A stretch of DNA of 37,121 nucleotides from positions 1-37,121 of the forward strand of contig NZ_LMOL01000038.1 of NCBI RefSeq assembly GCF_001424565.1, given 5' to 3'. The notes under the pieces are model-generated. The model was not told the DNA's origin. It worked only from the letters and a program-made list of their open reading frames with translations, and ran no database searches. The position numbers and the translations under genes were made by a program. Positions 31,395 to 37,121 of this stretch are shown here, one piece after another (position 1 is the stretch's first letter; every line of letters begins with the position of its first letter). Origin of the DNA: Arthrobacter sp. Leaf141. Lineage in GTDB: Bacteria > Actinomycetota > Actinomycetes > Actinomycetales > Micrococcaceae.

Positions 31395-31586
31395 AAGCCC
31401 AGTGTCCCCTCTGCCTGCGCCGTGGGCTAGCTGCCACCCCAACAGGAGCGGTAGGAATGCATGCCTAGCGCCGACCGGCTTCGGCGCTATCCGACATTCA
31501 GTTTATGCCCCGTTGGCTGGGACAGGCAGCAGGATGGTGGCTCTGGGAGAGGCCGCCCATGGCACATCTTTCCTTGAAGAGTTCGG
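31395..31586. other. Spacer without recognised feature
   Basis: About 190 bp between the cyclodeaminase remnant and the mobilisation-side genes. It probably holds the junction between the captured choline block and the plasmid backbone. No repeat or gene identified. Confidence 0.4.
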
Positions 31587-31835
31587 CTAACGAGGCTTGT
31601 AGACGTCGGATCGGTGTTCGATGCGACGGACATGCAGAGTGTGCCCTTCGATGTCCACGTGAACAGCACCGGGTAGTCGACGCACGATGCGAAAGAAGTT
31701 CAGGGTGGATTGAGCGCAACGCTTCAATTCTGCAATAGGGATGTCGCCAAGCAGCTCTTCGCTCTCAACGACAGGCCCCTGGCTGACCAGTGTGCGGGAA
31801 AAGCAGCGGAGCGATTGGGCTTTTACCGTGCACAT
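31587..31835 (-). CDS. Small protein with RelE/ParE-like C-terminus
   Basis: An 82-residue product from the ATG at 31833-31835. Only the end, VDIEGHTLHVRRIEHRSDVYKPR, is suggestive: a strand ending in R-x-x-H-R-x-x-V-Y is usual in RelE/ParE-type toxins. The N-terminal part does not follow that fold, so it may be a frame-damaged or truncated toxin. It follows the 107-residue gene upstream with a 16-nt gap, but that gene does not look like a typical antitoxin. Confidence 0.4.
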   Translation of the reverse strand: MCTVKAQSLRCFSRTLVSQGPVVESEELLGDIPIAELKRCAQSTLNFFRIVRRLPGAVHVDIEGHTLHVRRIEHRSDVYKPR

Positions 31836-31851
31836 GTGGGCGAGGGGCAAG

Positions 31852-32175
31852 CTACTCTGCCGACACGCTCTGTGCGCTTACGGGTTCCGCCTGTGCCGAC
31901 GATGAGCGGCGGGGCTTGCTGCTCCCGCGTGGGCGGCCGCCAGCTTTGCGTGCCGGAGCATCTATACCGAATCCTCGAAGGTCGGTTTCAGTCCAGTCTG
32001 AGCGAAGAGCGGCGGCATAGTCCTTGGCGTACTTCTGTTCAGCGGCGACGAGCAGTTCGGCTGCCTCGCGCAGCTCGACGCCGCTGGCAGCAACGGTCCT
32101 CACGGCGTCTACTTTCCGGTCACGGGCGGCGTCGATTTTCGCTGCCGCTTGGGCGGCAATTGCATTGATGTCCAT
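31852..32175 (-). CDS. Small helical protein divergent from mobC, 107 aa
   Basis: The frame is open to 32289, but that region is the structured oriT; the ATG at 32173-32175 (MDINAIAAQAAAKIDAARD) is the sensible start. Helix-forming Ala/Glu/Arg-rich sequence covers residues 1-70, and a basic Ser/Arg/Lys tail (KAGGRPRGSSKPRRSSSA) could touch DNA or RNA. No family recognised. It is transcribed away from oriT and mobC, a common place for mobilisation accessory or regulatory proteins. Confidence 0.55.
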   Translation of the reverse strand: MDINAIAAQAAAKIDAARDRKVDAVRTVAASGVELREAAELLVAAEQKYAKDYAAALRSDWTETDLRGFGIDAPARKAGGRPRGSSKPRRSSSAQAEPVSAQSVSAE

Positions 32176-32215
32176 GCCACGAGCGTAACCGCCCGAGGAC
32201 ACGGGCTGTTGGAGG

Positions 32216-32379
32216 TTAGGCAGTTTCGGCACAGAGGTGCCGAAACTGCCTAAAGCGACCTGCCGGAGTAAAGCGACCTGCCGGAGCAAGCTATGCGGTT
32301 ATGTGCCATAACCGCGTGTCGATCCAGAACCTGCGGTCTTGGATCGGCGACACTTGAGTGTCGGCCCGGAGATTCCGGG
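32216..32379. other. Candidate origin of transfer (oriT)
   Basis: In 164 bp upstream of mobC lie a 17-bp perfect inverted repeat (TTAGGCAGTTTCGGCAC at 32216-32232 with its complement at 32237-32253), two perfect 18-bp direct repeats (32251-32268, 32269-32286), GCGGTTATG-TGC-CATAACCGC (32295-32315), CGATCCA/TGGATCG (32320-32346), CGACACT-TG-AGTGTCG (32348-32363) and CCCGGA-GAT-TCCGGG (32365-32379). Such a string of hairpins beside MobC and relaxase genes is typical of oriT. The nick site probably lies just after the GCGGTTATG hairpin, by analogy only. Confidence 0.8.
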
Positions 32380-32412
32380 GCGCTGCGCTGGGCATTGGGG
32401 GAGGGGAAACGG

Positions 32413-32805
32413 TTGAGCGAAGAGCAGAAGTCTCCCCGCCGTTTCACACGCCGCCGCCGGGCCAACATTGACGGGGACACCCAGTACGTTCGGGTGTCCA
32501 TGTCGCAAAGGGAACGCGCGCAGCTTGCCGTTCTGGAAGAACGCACCGGACGCAGCCCGTCCGAGATCCTTGTCAGCGCCGCGCTTTACTCGGAGAATTC
32601 CGAATCCCTTGCGGAGCGCCGCGCCATGGCGGTGGAGTTCATTGCGGCCCGCCGCTACCTTGCAGCGCTGTCGAACAACGTCAACCAGCTCGCCCGGCAC
32701 GCCAACGCCACCGATGAATTTCCCGAGGCTGCCCGCGTCGTGCTGACACGCGTACGGGCAATCGCTGATCGCATCAATGGCATGCTCGATTCGATGGTGC
32801 GCTGA
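32413..32805 (+). CDS. mobC: MobC-like mobilisation protein
   Basis: A 130-residue basic protein. The start is a TTG at 32413 with GGGGGAGGGG a few bases upstream; the frame extends further into oriT, which is unlikely to be coding. A basic N-terminus (PRRFTRRRR) precedes a ribbon-helix-helix-like TQYVRVSMSQRERAQLAVLEERTG and RSPSEILVSAALY, and the MobC signature AARRYLAALSNNVNQLARHANAT. MobC proteins bind oriT and help the relaxase open the strands. The stop overlaps the relaxase ATG by one base. Confidence 0.87.
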   Translation: MSEEQKSPRRFTRRRRANIDGDTQYVRVSMSQRERAQLAVLEERTGRSPSEILVSAALYSENSESLAERRAMAVEFIAARRYLAALSNNVNQLARHANATDEFPEAARVVLTRVRAIADRINGMLDSMVR

Positions 32806-34406
32806 TGATTCCCAACATCACCAAGGGCACTCGCATGCAGGGCCTCATCGCATACCTTGCAGGCCCAGGACGCGCTAATGAACACACCGACCCGCACCTC
32901 GTAGCAGGTTCCCCGTCGATCATGGCTTGGCACAACGACGACGAACTGAACGCCACGGCAGCACAGGCTATTGCACGTGAACTTGACCAAGCCAAGAACG
33001 TTCTTGGAGTCGAAGTCGTCGGCGGTCACGTCTGGCACTGCTCCCTTTCCTTGCGTGCGGAAGAGGGAGACCTGACTGACCAGAAGTGGGGCGAAATCGC
33101 CCAGGACTTCATGGACGAAATGGGATTCACCGAAGCCAGCGGACGTGCACCCGTCCAGTGGGTGGCAATACGCCACGGCCATAGCACAGCCGGGAACGAC
33201 CACGTCCACATCGCAGCCTCCATGGTGCGTGAAGACGGCACCAAATGGGACAGCTGGAAAGACTTCCCCAGGGCGCAAAAAGTGGCACGCGAATTGGAGA
33301 AGAAGTACGGGCTGGAAGAACTTTCCCCCACGCACTCCACGCGCGGACTTCGTCCCGGAGAACGCGAAGCATCCGAGCGGCGCGGGGCAGTCGAACCCGA
33401 GCGGCGCTCACTGGAACGCAAGGTCCGTGCCTGCGCCACGTCCGCCAAAGATGAAGCAGAATTTGTTCGCCGGATCCGGCAAACCGGTGCGCTGATCAGG
33501 CCCCGCTACGCGTCCGGACGTGATGACGTGGTCGTGGGGTACAGCGTGGCCGAACGCCCCCTAAAAGGTGGTCGGCCCGTCTGGTTCGGCGGCGGTCATC
33601 TTGCCAAAGACCTGGCACTGCCCAAGCTCCGTGGCGAGTGGCAGGACACCCCCCAGTCCGCAGGCGAAGCCGTAGCCGAATGGGGAGCTGCGGCGCGCGG
33701 CCGTCGCCCCGTCACAGTCGGTCGTGAAGCCCACGAACCGGACCCCCAGCACTGGGAGCGGTACAGCAACGAGGTCGCCCAGCTGCGCGAAACCTTGCGC
33801 TCCGTACTGTTGGATGACCACGCCACTTGGGCTCACGTCGCAAGGGAAACCGCCGGCGCTTTCGCCGCGTGGTCCACAGCCACCGAAACCGTACCCGGCC
33901 CGCTGGCAGCGGCCGCGACTGAACTGTCCAAGACAGCCCAGCTGCGCCGATATCCGGTCAAACCCGTCAAGACCGTCGGCCCGTCCGCCCGTGGAGCCTC
34001 CTTGCTGCTGATGACCGCCACCACGGGATCCGGAACCGCCGCTCAGGCAATCATGCTGCGGCAGCTGCTCAACCTCTCCAAAGCCATCCACGACATGCAC
34101 CAGGCGAACAACGACCTGCGTCGCTCCCGGCAGATCAACGCCATGGTCCGCACCCAACTGGTGACGGTAGCCAACGCCTTACCACCCGTGCCAACAGCGC
34201 CATCTGCGACCGCGGGAACGCAGAAAGCAGCGAACGCTGCCCCCGCGACGGCGGTGGACGCCGAGCTGGCTGAAACGGTACGCCGTGCACGCGAAGGACT
34301 GGCGCCTGTCAACAAGCCAGGATCGGTCCTGCCACCCAAGTACGAACGTCCAGGAACGCCCACAACAACCCGGACCGGAAACGACCGCCCGGACATCGAG
34401 CGATAG
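32805..34406 (+). CDS. MOBP-type relaxase
   Basis: A 533-residue nickase that cleaves and covalently holds one strand at oriT. The N-terminal relaxase domain (about 1-170) has a candidate catalytic Tyr in MQGLIAYLAGPGR, the strand HCSLSLRAEEG, and the metal-binding DHVHIAASMVRED. The C-terminal 300 residues are helical, with an Ala/Thr/Pro-rich end, and probably contact the coupling protein. The overlap with mobC (TGATG) shows coupled expression. The family (Relaxase/mobilisation nuclease domain) and MobC partner point to MOBP; the histidine spacing is not the full HxHxH of MOBF or MOBQ. Confidence 0.87.
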   Translation: MIPNITKGTRMQGLIAYLAGPGRANEHTDPHLVAGSPSIMAWHNDDELNATAAQAIARELDQAKNVLGVEVVGGHVWHCSLSLRAEEGDLTDQKWGEIAQDFMDEMGFTEASGRAPVQWVAIRHGHSTAGNDHVHIAASMVREDGTKWDSWKDFPRAQKVARELEKKYGLEELSPTHSTRGLRPGEREASERRGAVEPERRSLERKVRACATSAKDEAEFVRRIRQTGALIRPRYASGRDDVVVGYSVAERPLKGGRPVWFGGGHLAKDLALPKLRGEWQDTPQSAGEAVAEWGAAARGRRPVTVGREAHEPDPQHWERYSNEVAQLRETLRSVLLDDHATWAHVARETAGAFAAWSTATETVPGPLAAAATELSKTAQLRRYPVKPVKTVGPSARGASLLLMTATTGSGTAAQAIMLRQLLNLSKAIHDMHQANNDLRRSRQINAMVRTQLVTVANALPPVPTAPSATAGTQKAANAAPATAVDAELAETVRRAREGLAPVNKPGSVLPPKYERPGTPTTTRTGNDRPDIER

Positions 34407-34424
34407 CACCAGGAAGGTTAGAGC

Positions 34425-35207
34425 ATGAGCGAATCAGACGGACTGGACGAGGTTGTAGAAACCCTGCTCCGCACAGGCCTGACCGCCGCCGGACGAATCG
34501 GTGAAGAACTGGCCCGGGCACGGGAAAAATCAGCCCGTGAAGCCGCAGCGGCCGAGGACCAAAAGGGACGCGAACTGATGGCCCGCCTTGAGGGCGAACG
34601 TGCAGCCGCTCGCGCGCAGCTCGCACCCGCGCTGGATGCCCGCTGGTGGGAGACCGCCAGAGCAGAAGACGTCGTCCGCGTCCACCAAACAGCCACAGCT
34701 TGGAAGAGCCAGGACCCCATGGCACGCTCAGCGGCAGACGCCATCCGCGAGCAGGTACAGCAACGCTACGGGATCGACGTCGAGGCCCTGGGAACGGGTG
34801 CGGACGGGGCGGTTGCACTCAATGAAGCGGCACGGGCAAAGACCCAGGCCCAGGAAGAACGCACAGCAGCTGCGGGGGAGAACGCCCAAGCCGCACAGCT
34901 TCTCGCAGAAGCCGCACGGACCGACAAAGCCCAACGGCAAAACGTCGAAGCCGACAACGCCCCGCCCGAACGGCAGACGGACGAAGCCGCCGCGACTTAC
35001 GACTCAGCGGAACGCCGCGAAGCCCTCGCAAAGAGCCTTGAGCACGTCGCAGACAAGGAAGCAGTGGAGGCCAGACTAACCGCAGATCGCAACCAGGCCA
35101 CCTCCCCAGCGGCAGCAGTGACCTCCCACAAAAAAGCCCTAAGTGCGCGGAAGACCCGCACCGCCTCTGGGGCCGGGAGGCCAGCGCAAAAGGACCTCTG
35201 CAGGTAA
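34425..35207 (+). CDS. Coiled-coil accessory protein of the mobilisation operon
   Basis: A 260-residue Ala/Glu/Arg-rich, almost wholly helical protein (long coiled coils about 25-65 and 125-225). A non-coiled centre has RWWETARAEDVVRVHQTATAWK and ADAIREQVQQRYGIDVEALG. It ends in a basic Ser/Lys/Arg tail. GGAAGG precedes the ATG, 18 nt after the relaxase stop. Similar proteins follow relaxase genes on other actinobacterial plasmids without known function; a relaxosome scaffold is possible. Confidence 0.65.
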   Translation: MSESDGLDEVVETLLRTGLTAAGRIGEELARAREKSAREAAAAEDQKGRELMARLEGERAAARAQLAPALDARWWETARAEDVVRVHQTATAWKSQDPMARSAADAIREQVQQRYGIDVEALGTGADGAVALNEAARAKTQAQEERTAAAGENAQAAQLLAEAARTDKAQRQNVEADNAPPERQTDEAAATYDSAERREALAKSLEHVADKEAVEARLTADRNQATSPAAAVTSHKKALSARKTRTASGAGRPAQKDLCR

Positions 35208-35283
35208 GGGAATCGCCGAAGACGGGAAGACATTACCAGCCGTGCCGGAAGGATTGAGGAAACTCTGATCCGTTGCCTGATGA

Positions 35284-35550
35284 TCAGGGCACAACGGGAA
35301 GATTTTCCACAGTGGGAAACGGCTGGAGTTCACTTTGAACCAGCCCGGTGATGGTGGCTTCGATGTCTTCGAGGGATTGCAAAATCCAGGCCAAGGCGCT
35401 GATATTGTCGGGATGTTGGGCCGGCCCAATCAGAAATCCGTCCAGGGTCGCAGCCATGCGCCTGGTCGTGACGAAGATTTCGCGAATCGTTGGAAGGTCT
35501 CCAGCGTCGGCAGTGACGGCGGGGAGGCCATCAGAATAATGTGTCGTCAT
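35284..35550 (-). CDS. Hypothetical protein, 88 aa
   Basis: The frame is open upstream, but GAGGAG 6 nt before the ATG at 35548-35550 fixes the start (MTTHYSDGLPAVTADAG). An amphipathic helical protein with TIREIFVTTRRMAATLDGFL and ISALAWILQSLEDIEATITGLVQ. No family recognised. Convergent with the coiled-coil gene; a bulged hairpin at 35270-35298 may serve both ends. Confidence 0.6.
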   Translation of the reverse strand: MTTHYSDGLPAVTADAGDLPTIREIFVTTRRMAATLDGFLIGPAQHPDNISALAWILQSLEDIEATITGLVQSELQPFPTVENLPVVP

Positions 35551-35738
35551 TGAGTTCTCCTCATAAGTGCCCCCAGCCAGGATGGAAGACACTACTTCGC
35601 GCCAGGCATACTTGTACGCCAAGTATTTGTGTTAGTTGTTTTGCGCGTCCCCGCGGTAATGGCAGAGGTTCGATGCAAAGGCCATGCGGGGACGTTTGAG
35701 AGAGCGACGCTCCGCAAACCCCAGCATTTTCTGGTTCT

Positions 35739-35939
35739 TCACAGCAAATCCAACTCCTGGATCATCCCGTATTCGACATTCGGGCTCAGCGATACAGTGA
35801 ATGTTCTGAAGCTGTGCCGGGTGATGAGAATGCCACAATCGGTTGCCTCGTCTTTGAGGATTTGGATGGCCTGCTCCAGCTGGTGATCCCGCGAAGATCG
35901 GTCGTGGGTTTCGATGGTGATCGGCCTTGCTGTCGGCAT
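35739..35939 (-). CDS. Hypothetical protein, 66 aa
   Basis: GGAG with a 6-nt spacer precedes the ATG at 35937-35939; an ATG four codons upstream is less well placed. The product (MPTARPITIETHDRSSRDHQ, then LEQAIQILKDEATDCGILITRH and FTVSLSPNVEYGMIQELDLL) reads as an ordinary small alpha/beta protein. No family recognised. It lies about 190 nt upstream of the 88-residue gene on the same strand. Confidence 0.5.
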   Translation of the reverse strand: MPTARPITIETHDRSSRDHQLEQAIQILKDEATDCGILITRHSFRTFTVSLSPNVEYGMIQELDLL

Positions 35940-35957
35940 TATTGGCTCCATTGTCAA

Positions 35958-36330
35958 ATGTATGGGACTGCAGGCCCGGTCGGGGGCTTCGGGAAGGGCC
36001 AGCCGGACATAAGATCCTTATCGGGTCTTAAAGGAAGACGATTTGAAACAGGTAAGAACCCGTCTCGGCTAGAGGTCTTTACTATTGATAGTGAGGCTTA
36101 AAAGACTTTTCGCCTGACCAATGGCTGGCAGCGGCTCCGCGCACCAGCGGACGTCATGCCTCTACGCCGTGGGCCTGCAAGACTCTGTGAGAGCTCCACA
36201 AGAAACGTAGCTACAAGTGCCCTAACAGCAAGGTTAAGTACCTGCCCGCGCAATGGTCCGATGAGGGCATAAGGGATTCGTCACGATAGCGTCAATGCTC
36301 TGGTTGAACGAGCCAAGGTCGGTTAGGGAC
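35958..36330. other. Intergenic stretch without recognised gene
   Basis: About 370 bp between the small gene and the permease end. It shows short AT-rich inverted pieces (ACTATTGATAGT near 36081) but no tRNA fold, repeat array or coding frame that I can support. Confidence 0.45.
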
Positions 36331-36363
36331 GACGGGGCCCGCTCTCCTAGAGGGGGCCCCGTC
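36331..36363 (-). terminator. Strong hairpin downstream of the permease
   Basis: GACGGGGCCC (36331-36340) is the exact complement of GGGCCCCGTC (36354-36363) with a 13-nt loop. It lies 16 nt after the permease stop on the minus strand. There is no T-run on either side. It may stop transcripts from both directions. Confidence 0.75.
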
Positions 36364-36379
36364 GCACGGACGTGGATAA

Positions 36380-37121
36380 CTAGCCCCCGCCCCCCACAGA
36401 TTTCTTGCGAATATCACGTTCGAACATAGCTCGCGAGAGGACAGCGTAGACGAAGGCCGACACTAAGACACAGGGCAGCGAGGCTGTCAAGTATCCGAAG
36501 AGCCACGATCTTGGCGTAAAGAGCACTGGGTCCAAAATTGCCATGTATGTCATGCTGCCGACGACCAGAGCCAGAATCCCGGCTGGATTGAATCCATGCC
36601 AGTACCAATACACCGACCGAGAGCCTTCTTGATATAGAGAAGAGATTTTCAGGTTTTTGAGCCGCTTGAGATAAAACCAGTCAGCGATCTGAATACCGAT
36701 CAGCGGCGCTACCATAATCCCGATGAACGCCATGAAGATCCCCACTCTGTCATAAAAGGGCTCAGGGAACAGAATCAGTACGAGCGCCATCGGCAACATA
36801 GTCAAGGCTGCAATAGCCCTCCAAGGCAATTTTTTGCGAACCTTCGATATCTGAGAGATCCCGAGCGTCGCAATATATGCTCCAACAAGGGTCGAACCTA
36901 TGTTGGCGACCGCAATAAAGAGCAAGACGAAGATGCCACCAACGGGCCCAGCGACCTGAGGAGCCCAGACCGTTGGGTCTGCCTCTCCGGTCACGAGAGC
37001 GGAATAGAGACTAACCAACCCGACTATGACCCAAGCTACTCCCAGTCCAATCATCGACGGGAGGATGGCTTTACGCCCGGTGCTGACCATACGCACAATG
37101 CCGCCCATGTAGGTCCACCAT
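36380..37121 (-). CDS. NCS1-family permease, C-terminal part (begins at 764)
   Basis: This is the 3' part of the 480-residue transporter that starts at 764. It carries about six membrane helices, a cytoplasmic stretch with QISKVRKKLPWRAIA, the segment APLIGIQIADWFYLKR, and then YWHGFNPAGILAL. These correspond to the late-helix and C-terminal signatures of NCS1 transporters. The protein ends with a short basic tail and Gly residues. A hairpin at 36331-36363 just downstream is the likely end of the operon. An alpha/beta hydrolase and a small membrane protein lie upstream in the same operon, so uptake of a compound that the hydrolase then opens is a reasonable inference. Read without circularisation, this gene would look truncated. 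Confidence 0.88.
   Translation of the reverse strand, partial: WWTYMGGIVRMVSTGRKAILPSMIGLGVAWVIVGLVSLYSALVTGEADPTVWAPQVAGPVGGIFVLLFIAVANIGSTLVGAYIATLGISQISKVRKKLPWRAIAALTMLPMALVLILFPEPFYDRVGIFMAFIGIMVAPLIGIQIADWFYLKRLKNLKISSLYQEGSRSVYWYWHGFNPAGILALVVGSMTYMAILDPVLFTPRSWLFGYLTASLPCVLVSAFVYAVLSRAMFERDIRKKSVGGGG
37059..37121. repeat. Terminal duplication, right copy (circular molecule)
   Basis: Exact copy of positions 1-63. It is an overlap left when a circular sequence is linearised, so the genes at the two ends of the window are neighbours. Confidence 0.95.

Noticed and set aside
32251..32286. Two perfect 18-bp direct repeats as a CRISPR or iteron array
   Set aside because: Only two units with no spacer between them, embedded among hairpins upstream of mobC; an oriT element is the simpler reading.
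36000..36120. Possible tRNA or structured RNA in the gap before the permease end
   Set aside because: I could not form a cloverleaf or find a T-loop GTTCRA at the right place; only short AT-rich inverted pieces are visible.

Overview
The window is a complete circular plasmid written out linearly. Its last 63 bases (37059-37121) repeat its first 63, so the replicon is about 37,058 bp, and one gene, an NCS1 permease, runs across the join. The DNA is GC-rich. The gene families (SCO6880/TrbL-type conjugation block, DUF4913, an actinobacterial theta-type Rep, frequent GTG/TTG starts, stop-start overlaps) point to a high-GC Gram-positive, most likely Arthrobacter or a close relative in the Micrococcaceae. 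The genus is inferred from family resemblance, not from a search.

Backbone. Positions 13948 to 2913 (minus strand) hold one long transfer operon: M23/transglycosylase-like hydrolase, lipoprotein, two MinD/ParA-like proteins, small pilin-like protein, membrane-anchored protein, TrbL/VirB6-like protein, SCO6880 protein, VirB4-like ATPase, VirD4-like coupling protein and DUF4913 protein. Two small putative regulators lie at 14.3-14.9 kb. Rep (15.0-16.3 kb) is followed by a partition cassette (16.5-17.8 kb) whose genes are separated by copies of a TTTACTCAT / ATGAGTAAA motif that forms long palindromes. At 32.2-35.2 kb a strongly structured oriT candidate precedes MobC, a MOBP-type relaxase and a coiled-coil protein.

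Accessory region 1 (17.94-24.41 kb) is the most unusual part. It is a tightly coupled plus-strand operon encoding an acyl-carrier-like protein, a divergent thymidylate synthase homologue, a holo-ACP synthase, an XRE repressor, an ImmA/IrrE metalloprotease joined to a chagasin-like domain, a papain-like cysteine protease, a dTMP-kinase-like P-loop kinase and a thymidylate synthase/pyrimidine hydroxymethylase homologue. A convergent minus-strand gene resembles the helical 5-hmdU-DNA kinase/thymine pyrophosphorylase proteins of phage hypermodified-thymine pathways. I read this as a candidate ACP-linked thymine (5-hydroxymethyluracil) hypermodification system with a protease/protease-inhibitor control module.

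Accessory region 2 (24.8-31.4 kb) has a serine recombinase, then a choline-to-glycine betaine module: a BetI-like TetR regulator, choline dehydrogenase and betaine aldehyde dehydrogenase. It is flanked by a broken APC permease on one side and a broken cyclodeaminase on the other, which suggests a captured and trimmed chromosomal block. Region 3 crosses the join: an alpha/beta hydrolase, a 62-residue membrane protein and the NCS1 permease, all on the minus strand. Upstream of it are two near-copies of the TTGAAC-N4-GTTCAA palindrome that also overlaps the predicted betA promoter. This ties regions 2 and 3 to one candidate regulator, although the promoters seen at the two copies point away from the hydrolase.
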